In this document: piece by piece, positions 19,186 through 28,836 of the stretch
Layout: every line of letters starts with the position of its first letter
Numbering within the stretch: the first letter of the stretch is position 1
Assembly (NCBI RefSeq): GCF_000758325.1
Contig: NZ_CP009459.1
Span: forward strand, 2,170,001-2,234,000
From: Cedecea neteri
Lineage (GTDB): Bacteria; Pseudomonadota; Gammaproteobacteria; Enterobacterales; Enterobacteriaceae
Direction: 5' to 3'
Length of the DNA: 64,000 bases
Position numbers and translations under genes: made by a program
The notes under the pieces: generated by a model
What the model saw: only the letters and a program-made list of their open reading frames with translations
The model's database searches: none
Told to the model about the DNA's origin: nothing

Positions 19186-20967
19186 GTGCGATTATTTGCT
19201 CAATTAAGCTGGTACTTCACCCGCGAGTGGCGACGCTACCTCGGCGCGGTGGCATTGCTTATTATCATCGCTATTTTGCAGCTCGTGCCGCCAAAAGTGG
19301 TGGGCGTGATTGTGGATGGCGTCGTGCAGCAGCGTCTCTCCTCTCAGCAGGTGCTGATGTGGATTGGCCTGATGCTGCTTATTGCCGTGGTGGTTTATCT
19401 GGTGCGCTACGTCTGGCGAGTCCTGCTGTTCGGGGCGTCTTACCAGCTTGCGGTTGAGCTGCGGGAAAACTATTACCGCCAGCTAAGCCGCCACCACCCT
19501 GAATTTTATCTCCGCCACCGTACCGGCGACCTGATGGCGCGCGCGACTAACGATGTCGATCGCGTGGTGTTCGCTGCGGGGGAAGGAGTGTTAACGCTGG
19601 TGGATTCGCTGGTCATGGGGCTGGCGGTGCTGATCGTCATGTCTACCCAAATTAGCTGGCAGCTCACTCTGCTGGCGCTTTTGCCGATGCCGATCATGGC
19701 CGTGGTGATCAAACGCGACGGCGCGCGTTTACACGATCGCTTCAAAGTAGCGCAGGCGGCATTCTCAGCCTTAAACGATCGTACTCAGGAAAGCATGACC
19801 AGCATCCGCATGATCAAGGCGTTCGGCCTTGAAGACAGGCAGTCGGCGCTGTTTGCCGCAGAAGCCCAGGATGCAGGGGCGAAGAACATGCGCGTGGCGC
19901 GCATTGATGCCCGTTTTGATCCCACCATTTATGTGGCGATTGGGGCGGCAAACCTTTTAGCCATCGGTGGCGGAAGCTGGATGGTTATCGACGGCACGCT
20001 TACCCTGGGGCAGCTCACCAGTTTTGTGATGTACCTCGGCCTGATGATCTGGCCGATGCTGGCGCTGGCCTGGATGTTCAATATTGTCGAGCGTGGGAGT
20101 GCGGCCTACAGCCGTATCCGCGCAATGCTGGAAGAAGAGCCGGGCGTGGTCGATGGCGATAAAACGCTGCCGGAAGGGCGGGCTGAACTGGTGGCTTCGA
20201 TTCGCCAGTTCCACTACCCGCAGACCACTCAGCCGACGCTGCAAAACGTCAACTTCACCCTTAAACCTGGTCAAATGCTTGGCCTGTGCGGGCCAACGGG
20301 GTCTGGCAAAAGCACTATTCTGGCTCTGATCCAGCGTCATTTCGACGTGGAAGAGGGCGATATTCGCTACCACGATATTCCGCTCACGGCGCTGAAAATT
20401 GACGGCTGGAGAAGCCGTCTGGCTATCGTGAACCAGACGCCATTCCTGTTCTCTGACACCGTAGCCAGCAACATTGCGCTGGGTAAGCCGGGGGCCACGC
20501 AGGAGGACATTGAGCGTGTCGCTCGCCTGGCCAGCGTGCATGAGGATATCCTGCGCTTGCCGCAAGGGTACGACACCGAAGTGGGTGAACGTGGGGTCAT
20601 GCTTTCCGGCGGGCAAAAGCAGCGTATTTCCATTGCCAGGGCGCTGCTGCTGGATGCCGAAATCCTGATTCTGGATGACGCGCTTTCCGCAGTAGATGGC
20701 CGCACCGAGCACCAAATTCTGCACAACCTGCGCGAGTGGGGCGAACACCGCACGGTTATTATCAGCGCGCACCGTCTGTCAGCGTTGACGGAAGCCAGCG
20801 AGATCCTGGTGATGCAGCACGGGCATATCGCCCAGCGCGGCAGCCATGACGCGCTGGCGTCTCAGTCGGGCTGGTATCGGGATATGTACCGCTATCAACA
20901 GCTGGAGGCCGCGCTGGACGAAGCCCCGGAGCAGGAAGACGTCAGGGAGAGCGCCAATGAGTCGTAA
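19186..20967 (+). CDS. mdlA: MdlA, half of a heterodimeric ABC exporter
   Basis: A 593-residue fused membrane-ATPase half-transporter. Six transmembrane segments occupy about residues 1-310. The nucleotide-binding domain has Walker [10 protein letters not shown], signature LSGGQKQ and Walker [11 protein letters not shown]. The residue after the Walker B Asp is Asp, where an active ABC ATPase usually has the catalytic Glu. The start is GTG at 19186, matching the E. coli N-terminus ([11 protein letters not shown]). It overlaps mdlB by 11 bases. The substrate is not known; the family is multidrug-like. Confidence 0.95.
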   Translation: MRLFAQLSWYFTREWRRYLGAVALLIIIAILQLVPPKVVGVIVDGVVQQRLSSQQVLMWIGLMLLIAVVVYLVRYVWRVLLFGASYQLAVELRENYYRQLSRHHPEFYLRHRTGDLMARATNDVDRVVFAAGEGVLTLVDSLVMGLAVLIVMSTQISWQLTLLALLPMPIMAVVIKRDGARLHDRFKVAQAAFSALNDRTQESMTSIRMIKAFGLEDRQSALFAAEAQDAGAKNMRVARIDARFDPTIYVAIGAANLLAIGGGSWMVIDGTLTLGQLTSFVMYLGLMIWPMLALAWMFNIVERGSAAYSRIRAMLEEEPGVVDGDKTLPEGRAELVASIRQFHYPQTTQPTLQNVNFTLKPGQMLGLCGPTGSGKSTILALIQRHFDVEEGDIRYHDIPLTALKIDGWRSRLAIVNQTPFLFSDTVASNIALGKPGATQEDIERVARLASVHEDILRLPQGYDTEVGERGVMLSGGQKQRISIARALLLDAEILILDDALSAVDGRTEHQILHNLREWGEHRTVIISAHRLSALTEASEILVMQHGHIAQRGSHDALASQSGWYRDMYRYQQLEAALDEAPEQEDVRESANES

Positions 20968-22732
20968 ACAACAGTGGCCTACCATTAAACGCCTGCTGGC
21001 TTACGGATCGCCGTGGCGCAAACCGCTGGGCGGAGCGATGCTGATGCTCTGGGTTGCGGCTGCCGCTGAGGTTTGTGGCCCGGTGCTGGTGAGCTATTTC
21101 ATTGATAACCTGGTGGCGAAAAACCAGATGCCGCTTGGCCTCGCGGCCGGGCTGGCCGTGGCTTATATTCTGCTGTCGATCAGCGCCGCGGGGTTGCACT
21201 ATCTTCAGGCGCTGCTGTTTAACCGGGCGGCGGTGGGCGTGGTGCAAAAACTGCGTACCGATGTCATGGATGCAGCGCTACGCCAGCCGCTGAGTGCGTT
21301 CGACACGCAGCCGGTAGGGCAACTCATCTCGCGCGTGACGAACGACACCGAAGTAATTCGCGATCTGTATGTCACCGTTGTGGCAACGGTGCTGCGGAGC
21401 GCGGCGCTGATTGGCGCTATGCTGGTGGCGATGTTCACGCTCGACTGGCGCATGGCGCTGGTGGCGATAACTATCTTCCCGGCGGTGATCGCCGTGATGT
21501 TTATCTACCAGCGCTACAGCACGCCGATTGTGCGAAGGGTGCGTAGCTACCTGGCGGACATTAACGACGGCTTTAACGAAGTTATCAACGGCATGAGCGT
21601 CATCCAGCAGTTCCGCCAGCAGGCCCGCTTCGGCGAACGCATGGGGCAGGCAAGCCGTTCTCACTACCTGGCGCGGATGCAAACCCTGCGGCTTGATGGC
21701 TGGCTTCTGCGGCCGCTGCTTAGCTTGTTTTCGGCGATGATTCTGTGTGGCCTGCTGATGTTGTTCGGCTTCACCTCGCGGGGCACCATTGAAGTTGGCG
21801 TACTGTATGCCTTTATTAACTATCTTGGCCGCCTGAACGAACCGCTGATCGAACTGACCACTCAGCAATCCATTCTGCAGCAGGCGGTAGTGGCCGGGGA
21901 GCGCGTGTTTGAGCTGATGGACGGTAAACGTCAGGATTACGGCAATGACAACCGGCCCCTCGCCAGCGGCGCTATCAGCGTGGATAACGTGTCATTTGCC
22001 TACCGGGGCGACCGCCTGGTGCTGCAGGACATTAATCTGGAAGTGCCTTCCCGCAGCTTTATTGCCCTGGTCGGGCATACCGGCAGCGGAAAAAGCACCC
22101 TGGCTAACCTGCTGATGGGTTACTACCCGTTAACGAAAGGCGAAATACGCCTCGATGGCCGACCTCTGGACTCCCTCAGCCATGAAGCCTTGCGCCGCGG
22201 CGTGGCGATGGTGCAGCAGGATCCGGTGGTGATGGCTGATTCGTTCTTTGCCAACGTAACCCTGGGGCGGGACATCAGCGAAGAGGTGGTCTGGCAGGCG
22301 CTGGAGACGGTGCAACTGGCCGAACTGGCGCGGGCGTTGCCGGAAGGCATTCATACCCGTCTGGGCGAGCAGGGCAATAATCTCTCTGTGGGCCAGAAGC
22401 AGCTCCTTGCCCTGGCGCGCGTGCTGGTGGAAGCCCCACAGATCCTGATCCTCGATGAAGCCACGGCGAATATCGACTCCGGCACCGAGCAGGCTATTCA
22501 GCGGGCGCTGGCGGCAGTTCGTCAGCACACAACCCTGGTGGTGATTGCCCACCGTTTGTCTACCATCACTGATGCCGACACGATTCTGGTGCTGCATCGT
22601 GGTCAGGCCGTGGAGCGCGGTACGCACAGCGAACTGCTGGCGCAGCAGGGCCGTTACTGGCAGATGTATCAGCTTCAGTTAGCGGGCGAGGAGCTGGCCG
22701 CTGCTGCACAGGAAGAATCGCTCACGGCCTGA
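20957..22732 (+). CDS. mdlB: MdlB, partner half of the ABC exporter
   Basis: A 591-residue half-transporter with an N-terminal six-helix membrane domain and a C-terminal ATPase: Walker [10 protein letters not shown], Walker [12 protein letters not shown] with a catalytic Glu, and an unusual signature LSVGQKQ (Val for the first Gly). The start at 20957 gives [20 protein letters not shown], which aligns with E. coli MdlB, and lies inside the last codons of mdlA, suggesting translational coupling. An upstream in-frame start would read deep into mdlA. Confidence 0.95.
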   Translation: MSRKQQWPTIKRLLAYGSPWRKPLGGAMLMLWVAAAAEVCGPVLVSYFIDNLVAKNQMPLGLAAGLAVAYILLSISAAGLHYLQALLFNRAAVGVVQKLRTDVMDAALRQPLSAFDTQPVGQLISRVTNDTEVIRDLYVTVVATVLRSAALIGAMLVAMFTLDWRMALVAITIFPAVIAVMFIYQRYSTPIVRRVRSYLADINDGFNEVINGMSVIQQFRQQARFGERMGQASRSHYLARMQTLRLDGWLLRPLLSLFSAMILCGLLMLFGFTSRGTIEVGVLYAFINYLGRLNEPLIELTTQQSILQQAVVAGERVFELMDGKRQDYGNDNRPLASGAISVDNVSFAYRGDRLVLQDINLEVPSRSFIALVGHTGSGKSTLANLLMGYYPLTKGEIRLDGRPLDSLSHEALRRGVAMVQQDPVVMADSFFANVTLGRDISEEVVWQALETVQLAELARALPEGIHTRLGEQGNNLSVGQKQLLALARVLVEAPQILILDEATANIDSGTEQAIQRALAAVRQHTTLVVIAHRLSTITDADTILVLHRGQAVERGTHSELLAQQGRYWQMYQLQLAGEELAAAAQEESLTA

Positions 22733-22799
22733 TGCACCACAACCATGCAACGGGCCGCATAAAAACCATCGCTTCTCCGCGTTGGTGCAAAACGAAAAC

Positions 22800-22828
22800 G
22801 CATCCTGCACTGCAGTGGTGCGTTTTTT
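22800..22828 (+). promoter_or_regulatory. NtrC-type enhancer overlapping a terminator-like hairpin, upstream of glnK
   Basis: GCACTGCAGTGGTGC (22807-22821) resembles the NtrC consensus GCACC-N5-TGGTGC and lies 108-122 bases upstream of the sigma-54 -24 element. The same sequence forms the stem of a hairpin followed by GTTTTTTCTTTT, which could end the mdlAB transcript. A weaker TTGGTGC half-site is at 22782-22788. Confidence 0.5.
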
Positions 22829-22928
22829 CTTTTCAGATTGATCCTACCCGTTCCCACTCCTTCATCCAGCTTTCCGGTAACCCGCCTGAAGCCTGAAAAC
22901 GTGCTGAATCACGCTGGTTTTTTATTCC

Positions 22929-22944
22929 TGGCATGGGCTTTGCT
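22929..22944 (+). promoter_or_regulatory. Sigma-54 promoter of glnK-amtB
   Basis: TGGCAT (22929-22934), 5 bases, TTGCT (22940-22944): the -24/-12 arrangement of the RpoN consensus TGGCAC-N5-TTGCA. glnK is a known NtrC/RpoN target expressed during nitrogen limitation. Confidence 0.85.
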
Positions 22945-22992
22945 TTGCTCTCTACGTGCAGGTAACGACCTAATTCTGAGTGGAGAGAATTT

Positions 22993-23331
22993 ATGAAGCT
23001 GGTAACCGTGGTAATCAAACCGTTCAAGCTTGAAGACGTGCGTGAAGCGCTCTCTTCAATCGGTATTCAGGGGCTTACCGTGACCGAAGTTAAAGGTTTC
23101 GGTCGCCAGAAAGGCCATGCGGAGCTTTACCGTGGCGCCGAGTACAGCGTCAACTTTCTGCCGAAAGTAAAAATCGATGTTGCTATTGCTGACGACCAGC
23201 TCGATGAAGTTATCGACGTGATCAGCAAAGCTGCCTACACCGGCAAAATCGGTGATGGGAAAATCTTCGTTGCAGAACTGCAACGCGTTATTCGTATTCG
23301 TACCGGCGAAGCCGACGAAGCCGCTCTGTAA
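22993..23331 (+). CDS. glnK: GlnK, nitrogen regulatory PII protein
   Basis: A 112-residue PII signal protein. Tyr51, the residue uridylylated by GlnD, sits at the tip of the T-loop (GAEYSVNF). The nucleotide-binding segments TGKIGDGKIFV and RIRTGE are present. In nitrogen sufficiency de-uridylylated GlnK plugs the AmtB channel. It is the first gene of the glnK-amtB operon behind a sigma-54 promoter; amtB follows after 31 bases. GlnK is chosen over GlnB by the partnership with amtB. Confidence 0.97.
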   Translation: MKLVTVVIKPFKLEDVREALSSIGIQGLTVTEVKGFGRQKGHAELYRGAEYSVNFLPKVKIDVAIADDQLDEVIDVISKAAYTGKIGDGKIFVAELQRVIRIRTGEADEAAL

Positions 23332-23362
23332 CTGCTGGCAAGCCTTGATTGGGATGGGAAAA

Positions 23363-24655
23363 ATGAAAAAATTAGCTGCACTCCTTGGTTTAGGCGCCCT
23401 GGCATTACTGCCGACGCTCGCCTTCGCTGCGGACGCGCCTGCGGTCGCGGACAAAGCCGACAACGCCTTTATGATGATATGCACCGCGCTGGTGCTATTT
23501 ATGACCATCCCAGGCCTTGCGCTTTTTTACGGCGGTCTGATTCGCTCCAAAAACGTGCTGTCGATGCTGACACAAATCTCCGTCACCTTCGCCCTGGTTT
23601 GCGTGCTGTGGGTCGTGTATGGCTACAGCCTGGCGTTTGGCACCGGCAACAACTTCTTCGGCAGCTTTGACTGGGTGATGCTGAAAAACATCCAGCTGAA
23701 AGCGCTGATGGGCACTTTCTATCAGTACATTCACGTCGCTTTCCAGGGCTCCTTCGCCTGTATTACCGTTGGGCTGGTAGTGGGTTCTCTTTCCGAGCGC
23801 GTGCGTTTCTCTGCGGTAGTGATTTTTGCTGCCGTCTGGCTGACGCTCTCTTACGTGCCAATTGCGCACATGGTGTGGGGCGGCGGTATTCTGGCTACGC
23901 ACGGCGCGCTGGACTTCGCGGGGGGTACCGTGGTGCACATTAACGCTGCTGTTGCTGGCTTAGTGGGTGCTTACCTGGTGGGTAAACGCGTTGGCTTCGG
24001 CAAAGAAGCGTTCAAGCCGCACAACCTGCCAATGGTGTTTATCGGCACCGCAATCCTCTACTTCGGCTGGTTCGGTTTCAACGCTGGTTCTGCAAGTGCG
24101 GCCAACGAAATCGCTGCGCTGGCGTTCGTGAACACCGTTGTTGCCACTGCCGCGGCGATTCTCTCCTGGGTCTTCGGCGAGTGGGCGCTGCGCGGTAAAC
24201 CTTCTCTGCTGGGTGCCTGTTCCGGTGCTATCGCGGGTCTGGTCGGTATTACCCCTGCGTGTGGCTACGTTGGCGTAGGTGGTGCGTTGCTGATTGGCCT
24301 GGTTGTTGGTCTGGCCGGCCTGTGGGGCGTGACGACGCTGAAAAAATGGCTGAACGTGGATGACCCATGTGATGTGTTCGGCGTACACGGCGTCTGCGGC
24401 ATCATCGGCTGCATCATGACCGGTATCTTCGCGGCAACTTCTCTGGGCGGCGTGGGTTATGCAGAAGGCGTGACTATGGGGCATCAGCTTCTGGTTCAGC
24501 TTGAAAGCGTGGCTATCACCATTGTCTGGTCCGGCGTGGTGGCGTTCATCGCGTTCAAGATTGCTGACCTGACCGTAGGTCTGCGTGTACCAGAAGAGCA
24601 GGAACGCGAAGGCCTGGATGTGAACAGCCACGGCGAAAACGCGTACAACAACTGA
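23363..24655 (+). CDS. amtB: AmtB ammonium channel
   Basis: A 430-residue inner-membrane Amt/Rh protein with a cleavable signal peptide (to about residue 22, AFA-AD) and eleven transmembrane helices. The conserved pore features FQGSFACITVGL, AHMVWGGG (first pore His) and DVFGVHGVCG (second pore His) are visible. It conducts ammonium and is blocked by GlnK. The start at 23363 follows GGGATGGGAAAA; the sequence upstream in the same frame overlaps glnK and has no match. The C-terminal tail (EQEREGLDVNSHGENAYN) is that of E. coli. Confidence 0.97.
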   Translation: MKKLAALLGLGALALLPTLAFAADAPAVADKADNAFMMICTALVLFMTIPGLALFYGGLIRSKNVLSMLTQISVTFALVCVLWVVYGYSLAFGTGNNFFGSFDWVMLKNIQLKALMGTFYQYIHVAFQGSFACITVGLVVGSLSERVRFSAVVIFAAVWLTLSYVPIAHMVWGGGILATHGALDFAGGTVVHINAAVAGLVGAYLVGKRVGFGKEAFKPHNLPMVFIGTAILYFGWFGFNAGSASAANEIAALAFVNTVVATAAAILSWVFGEWALRGKPSLLGACSGAIAGLVGITPACGYVGVGGALLIGLVVGLAGLWGVTTLKKWLNVDDPCDVFGVHGVCGIIGCIMTGIFAATSLGGVGYAEGVTMGHQLLVQLESVAITIVWSGVVAFIAFKIADLTVGLRVPEEQEREGLDVNSHGENAYNN

Positions 24656-24664
24656 TTTGTTATC

Positions 24665-24735
24665 AAAACCTCGCCCGGTTGGGCGAGGTTTTACTTCTCT
24701 CTGAAAACCATCTGTTATGCAGGTGGTTTTTTTAT
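24665..24735 (+). terminator. amtB terminator and second hairpin before tesB
   Basis: The first hairpin is AAAACCTCGCCC-GGTT-GGGCGAGGTTTT (24665-24692). The second is AAAACCATCTG-TTATG-CAGGTGGTTTT followed by more T (about 24705-24735). They lie between convergent amtB and tesB. Confidence 0.8.
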
Positions 24736-24746
24736 TTCAGCGTTAA

Positions 24747-25607
24747 TTACCCGCGATGGCGCATGACGCCTTCCTGAACCGTCGACGCGACCAGCACGCC
24801 ATCTTGCGTATAAAACTCTCCACGAACAAAGCCGCGAGCGCTCGACGCGGAGGTGCTTTCCACGCTGTACAACAGCCATTCGTTCATGTCGAACGGACGA
24901 TGGAACCACATGGAGTGATCGATAGTCGCGACCTGCATCCCTGGTTCCAGGAAACCAACGCCATGCGGCTGTAGGGCGACCGGCAGGAAATTGAAGTCGG
25001 AGGCATAGCCGAGCAGATACTGGTGCACGCGCAGATCCTGCGGCATGTTGCCGTTCGCACGGATCCAGACCTGGCGGGCCGGCTGATCGACGTGGCCTTT
25101 CAGCGGGTTGTGGAATACGGCCGGGCGAATTTCCAGCGGTTTTTCGCTAAGAAACTTCTCTTTCGCATGCGGCGGGAGGAATTTTTCCAGCGAGCGGGCG
25201 ATGTCCGTTTCGGACGGCAGACCATCCGGTTTTGGCGCTGGCGGCATCTCTTTCTGGTGCTCATAGCCAGATTCCGGGGCCTGGAATGATGCGGTCATAT
25301 AGAAAATCGGCTTGCCGTTCTGCACTGCAGCAACGCGGCGGGCGCTAAAACTGTTGCCGTCGCGCAGGGTTTCTACGTCATAAACAATGGGCTTTTGGCT
25401 ATCGCCCGGGCGTAAGAAATAGCTGTGGAAAGAGTGAACAAGGCGCTCTTCCGGTACGGTTTCTTTAGCCGCGTAAAGCGCCTGGCCGACCACTTGCCCA
25501 CCAAACACCTGACGCAGGCCTAAATCCTCGCTTTGGCCACGGAACAATCCCTCTTCAATTTTTTCCAGGTTAAGTAACGCCAATAAATTGCTGAGCGCCT
25601 GACTCAT
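24747..25607 (-). CDS. tesB: TesB acyl-CoA thioesterase II
   Basis: A 286-residue cytosolic thioesterase with a tandem hotdog fold, acting on medium- and long-chain acyl-CoAs. The N-terminus ([29 protein letters not shown]) and the C-terminal domain ([18 protein letters not shown] with the catalytic Asp) are conserved with E. coli TesB in sequence and length. It is a single gene between amtB and divergent ybaY. Confidence 0.96.
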   Translation of the reverse strand: MSQALSNLLALLNLEKIEEGLFRGQSEDLGLRQVFGGQVVGQALYAAKETVPEERLVHSFHSYFLRPGDSQKPIVYDVETLRDGNSFSARRVAAVQNGKPIFYMTASFQAPESGYEHQKEMPPAPKPDGLPSETDIARSLEKFLPPHAKEKFLSEKPLEIRPAVFHNPLKGHVDQPARQVWIRANGNMPQDLRVHQYLLGYASDFNFLPVALQPHGVGFLEPGMQVATIDHSMWFHRPFDMNEWLLYSVESTSASSARGFVRGEFYTQDGVLVASTVQEGVMRHRG

Positions 25608-25807
25608 AAAATGTCCTCAATAAAAGGGAATGCGGCGAATTTTCTCGATTATAACATGCCTGTAAACGGCGTATTTGATGCGCAGATGCTGGGAACATTC
25701 CTGGTTTTCAGCAGAATTCAGTGATCTGTGCCACACTTAAGCCGTTAAGCGCGTTTTTCAACGGGGTTCGTCCCCGGCGCGACATTGATAATAAGGAGAA
25801 AAAATCA

Positions 25808-26380
25808 ATGAAACTTGTGCCTATGTTAAGTGCTTTGGCTATCGCGGTTGCTGTTGCAGGTTGTGCACATAAGAGTGCTGATGTGCCTACTCCTGCGCCG
25901 AGTGCATCCGCCGGAGCCGCATCTGCCCAGCAATCTAACATCGCAATGCCCAACGTCTCCGGTACGGCATGGATCCGTCAGCGGGTTGCTCTGCCGCCAG
26001 ATGCTGTGCTGACGGTGACCGTCTCTGACGCTTCGCTGGCCGATGCCCCTTCGAAAGTCATTGCCCAGAAAGTTACGCGTACCGAAGGTAAACAGGCGCC
26101 TTTCAGCTTCGTGATCCCGTTCAATCCGGCTGACATCCAGCCGAACGCGCGTATCCTGCTGAGTGCCGCCATCACCGTGGACGGTAAGCTGATGTTTATC
26201 ACCGATACCTTCCAGCCGGTGATCAATCAGGGCGGGACGAAGGCCGATCTGACGCTGGTGCCGGTACAAAATACGGCGATTCCGCTTCAGCAAGGCGGTG
26301 GGGCGGCAACAACGGTGCCATCCACCTCGCCGACTCAGGTGACGCCATCTTCGGCGGTGCCTGCGCCAACAACGTACTAA
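25808..26380 (+). CDS. ybaY: YbaY lipoprotein
   Basis: A 190-residue lipoprotein. The lipobox VAGC places the acylated Cys at residue 19. The mature part starts with a low-complexity Ser/Ala/Pro segment and is followed by the YbaY domain (SGTAWIRQRVALPPDAVLTV, PFNPADIQPNARILLSA), whose function is not known. The C-terminus is a Thr/Pro/Ser-rich tail. The start at 25808 follows AAGGAGAAAAAATCA and gives the E. coli length. Confidence 0.93.
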   Translation: MKLVPMLSALAIAVAVAGCAHKSADVPTPAPSASAGAASAQQSNIAMPNVSGTAWIRQRVALPPDAVLTVTVSDASLADAPSKVIAQKVTRTEGKQAPFSFVIPFNPADIQPNARILLSAAITVDGKLMFITDTFQPVINQGGTKADLTLVPVQNTAIPLQQGGGAATTVPSTSPTQVTPSSAVPAPTTY

Positions 26381-26384
26381 AGCG

Positions 26385-26410
26385 AAACGCCCCCAAATGG
26401 GGGCGTTTTA
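26385..26410. terminator. Shared terminator of convergent ybaY and ybaZ
   Basis: The hairpin AAACGCCCCC-AAAT-GGGGGCGTTT (26385-26408) is followed by TAAT on the plus strand. The ybaZ stop codon overlaps its end. Confidence 0.7.
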
Positions 26411-26719
26411 ATATTTCCAGCGGTAACGCAGCATATCAATATGCCCGTCGCCTGACACCATCACCCCTTCAGAAAGCAGCGCCTGGCGCTGACGCTGGAG
26501 ATCGGGCCCTGTCAGTGAAATCACACCCTGCCGGTTCACCACCCGATGCCACGGTAAACGGCTGCCTTCGGGCAGGCGCTTGAGCACGCCCCCCACCTGG
26601 CGGGCAGCCCGGGGCGACCCGGCCAGTGCGGCAATTTCGCCGTAGGTGGTAACGTAACCTTCGGGAATGGCGGCAACAATTTGGTAAACCCGCTGCGGAA
26701 AGGAATCGTGCTTATCCAT
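26408..26719 (-). CDS. ybaZ: Alkyltransferase-like protein Atl (YbaZ)
   Basis: A 103-residue member of the O6-alkylguanine-DNA alkyltransferase family lacking the reactive Cys: the active-site motif is PWHRVV where true transferases have PCHR. Such proteins bind O6-alkylguanine and pass the lesion to nucleotide excision repair. The helix-turn-helix segment GSPRAARQVGGVLKRLPEGS and the Arg finger region are conserved. The start follows AGGAGTTCTCT. It is convergent with ybaY. Confidence 0.93.
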   Translation of the reverse strand: MDKHDSFPQRVYQIVAAIPEGYVTTYGEIAALAGSPRAARQVGGVLKRLPEGSRLPWHRVVNRQGVISLTGPDLQRQRQALLSEGVMVSGDGHIDMLRYRWKY

Positions 26720-26821
26720 AGAGAACTCCTGGCAAAATCGCTTCTAAGGATAATCGGCGACGGAGAAAGCACCAAGTTAAACCGGTGATGCGCAATAAAC
26801 CAACACCTGACCGCCGCTGGC

Positions 26822-26850
26822 TTGCAATTCGCGGGGGGGATGTGGATAAT
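26822..26850 (+). promoter_or_regulatory. Promoter of ffs
   Basis: TTGCAA (26822-26827), exactly 17 bases, GATAAT (26845-26850), then a G/C-rich stretch. Initiation near 26857 would give a 5' leader of about 25 bases before the mature RNA, in keeping with RNase P processing of E. coli 4.5S RNA. Confidence 0.65.
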
Positions 26851-26882
26851 GCGCCAGCGCGTTGGATAACAACGCTCTCAAT

Positions 26883-26996
26883 GGGGGCCCTGTTGGTTCT
26901 CCCGCAACACTAACTTGTGAACTCGGTCAGGTCCGGAAGGAAGCAGCCGCAGCAGGCGACGTGTGTGCCGGGATGTAGCTGGCAGGGCCCCCACCC
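26883..26996 (+). ncRNA. ffs: 4.5S RNA, signal recognition particle RNA
   Basis: The 114-base sequence starts GGGGGCCCTGTTGGTTCTCC and ends GGCAGGGCCCCCACCC. The ends pair to close a single long hairpin. The apical SRP domain with the Ffh-binding core GGTCAGGTCCGGAAGGAAGC, including the GGAA tetraloop, is fully conserved. With Ffh it targets nascent inner-membrane proteins to FtsY. Position next to ybaZ is that of E. coli. Confidence 0.98.
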
Positions 26997-27004
26997 ATTT
27001 CTGG

Positions 27005-27898
27005 CTACCCCTTAGCCAGCGCTGCTTTAGTCGTGCGCTTTTCTCCCCATCCTAAGTTGATCCCCGCTGCTGCCAGTAAAATCATTGCGCCGCCGAAAAA
27101 CTGAATCGGGCTCAGGCTGTGATCAAAGACAAAACGATCCACGACCACCGCCACAATCGGGTAGATAAACGAGAGCGAGGCGGTGATCGACGTCGGCAGC
27201 TTTTGAATCGCGCCGTACAGCAACTGGTACATCATACCGGTATGGAGTATGCCCAGCGTGGCTACAATTCCCCAATGCGTGAACGTCATGTGCTGCTGGA
27301 AATCGACCAGCGGCAGCAGCATCAACGTGCCGACGGCCACCTGAACAAGAGCAATTTGCTGCGCAGGCACGCCTTTCAGCTGGCGAATAATCAGCGCCGT
27401 CAGGGCATAAAAGAACGCGGCACCCAGCGCCATCGTAATCCCGGTAAGCCAGCCGTTGCTGCCGCTATGGTTAAACCCGCTAGAAAACACCAGCAGCATG
27501 CCGGCAAATGACGCGCCCAGCCAAAGCCACTTGCTGCGGCTGACTTTCTCTTTCAGGATAAAAACGCCCATCCCGACCAGCATCAGCGGCTGCGTATTGT
27601 AGAGTACCGTGGCTAGGCCAATGGACGTTCGTGAATAGGCGGCGAACAGCAGTAGCCAGTTTACGACCAGCGCCACGCCGCCGAGGGCGGCAATCAAAAC
27701 AACCCTGCGGTTCAAATGGCTGCGCCAGTTACCGCTCATCAGGCCCAGGATGAACAGCGTAATAGCGGCAAAGACGCAGCGCCAGAACACAACGTTGGTG
27801 ACAGGTTGCTGAGAAAACACTACCAGTGCGCCGATAGTGCCGGAGATGAGCATCGCCGCAATCATTTGCAGGCTGCCAGTTCTTATCTCACGAGTCAT
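27005..27898 (-). CDS. EamA/DMT-superfamily transporter
   Basis: A 297-residue inner-membrane protein with about ten hydrophobic segments arranged as two EamA repeats (each about 140 residues), typical of the drug/metabolite transporter superfamily. The first repeat contains NWLLLFAAYSRTSIGLATVL and the second YQLLYGAIQKLPTSITASLS, both typical of amino-acid or metabolite exporters. It lies divergent to an Lrp-family regulator, 105 bases away, a common arrangement for exporters induced by their amino-acid substrate. The substrate cannot be inferred more closely. Confidence 0.85.
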   Translation of the reverse strand: MTREIRTGSLQMIAAMLISGTIGALVVFSQQPVTNVVFWRCVFAAITLFILGLMSGNWRSHLNRRVVLIAALGGVALVVNWLLLFAAYSRTSIGLATVLYNTQPLMLVGMGVFILKEKVSRSKWLWLGASFAGMLLVFSSGFNHSGSNGWLTGITMALGAAFFYALTALIIRQLKGVPAQQIALVQVAVGTLMLLPLVDFQQHMTFTHWGIVATLGILHTGMMYQLLYGAIQKLPTSITASLSFIYPIVAVVVDRFVFDHSLSPIQFFGGAMILLAAAGINLGWGEKRTTKAALAKG

Positions 27899-28003
27899 TT
27901 TGTCTCTCCAGAATAAAGAGCTTTATTCTGGGCACTGTGGCCGGGGCGTTGAAGTGGTAAAATTAGCGCATTCCAATCTTTTGCCTTTATAAATGAGATA
28001 AAA

Positions 28004-28450
28004 ATGAGTCATTCCCTTCTCGATGAAATAGACAGGCATATCCTGACTGTTCTTACGGCTGATGCCCGCATTTCGTTGAAAGTGCTGAGCGGAAAAATCG
28101 GGCTTTCTTCACCGAGTACGGCAGAAAGAGTGAAACGCCTTGAGGAACGCGGCGTGATCAACGGCTACACCATGAATACCAACTTGCAGGCCCTGGGCTA
28201 CACCATGCAGGCGCTGGTTCGCATGAAGCCTCTGCCGGGTATGTTACAGAAAGTAGAGAAGATGATTCAGGCCATTCCAGAATGCATCGAATGTGACAAC
28301 ATTACCGGAGAAGACTGCTTTATTATTCGCCTGGCGCTTCGTTCGGTGGGGCAACTGGATGATATTCTTAATGGGCTGACTGAATTCGCCCAGTGCAATA
28401 CGTCAATCGTCAAAAGCACGCCGGTAAAGCGAAGGCTACCGCCTTTGTAA
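28004..28450 (+). CDS. Lrp/AsnC-family transcriptional regulator
   Basis: A 148-residue regulator with an N-terminal helix-turn-helix (about residues 5-55; SLKVLSGKIGLSSPSTAERVK) and a C-terminal RAM/AsnC ligand domain. It is clearly distinct from DecR in this window. It is divergently transcribed from the DMT transporter at 27005-27898 and is the obvious candidate to control it. Confidence 0.88.
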   Translation: MSHSLLDEIDRHILTVLTADARISLKVLSGKIGLSSPSTAERVKRLEERGVINGYTMNTNLQALGYTMQALVRMKPLPGMLQKVEKMIQAIPECIECDNITGEDCFIIRLALRSVGQLDDILNGLTEFAQCNTSIVKSTPVKRRLPPL

Positions 28451-28581
28451 AAAAATAAACCGGATATATTTTCTGGATATTTGAATTATGACAGAAATAT
28501 TAAATTTATCGCACTGGCTGGATCTTATTTATTCTCTATAGTATTAAACACAAACCTCTGTTTAAGCACTAAGGATTTGCA

Positions 28582-28836
28582 ATGACGACGGCTACGCTGA
28601 ACGTAAAAATAAGCATCGAGTTAAAAGAGAAGATTCGTCACTATGCGGAAGAGAATAGTGAAACCCTGGCAAGCGTAACGGAGAGACTTCTGTCCAAAGC
28701 CTTTGATAATCTCGACAGCGACGTGGGCGTCGATGAAGATGATGTGGACAGCCAGCATACTTCTGAGGCTCGCGTGACGCCATTAAACGATCGTGAGATC
28801 AAGGCATTGCGTAAACTGCTGAAGAAGAAAAAATGA
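28582..28836 (+). CDS. Small ribbon-helix-helix-like protein, unrecognised
   Basis: An 84-residue protein I do not recognise by name. It begins with a short beta strand (TATLNVKIS) followed by two amphipathic helices (ELKEKIRHYAEENSE, SVTERLLSKAFDNL), the pattern of a ribbon-helix-helix DNA-binding domain. An acidic linker (about residues 47-58, rich in Asp) leads to a very basic C-terminus ending in KKLLKKKK-type sequence. TAAGGATTTGCA precedes the start. Its stop codon overlaps the start of the next gene (ATGA), so the two are translated together. This layout resembles the antitoxin gene of a toxin-antitoxin pair, but no family match supports that. Confidence 0.7.
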   Translation: MTTATLNVKISIELKEKIRHYAEENSETLASVTERLLSKAFDNLDSDVGVDEDDVDSQHTSEARVTPLNDREIKALRKLLKKKK

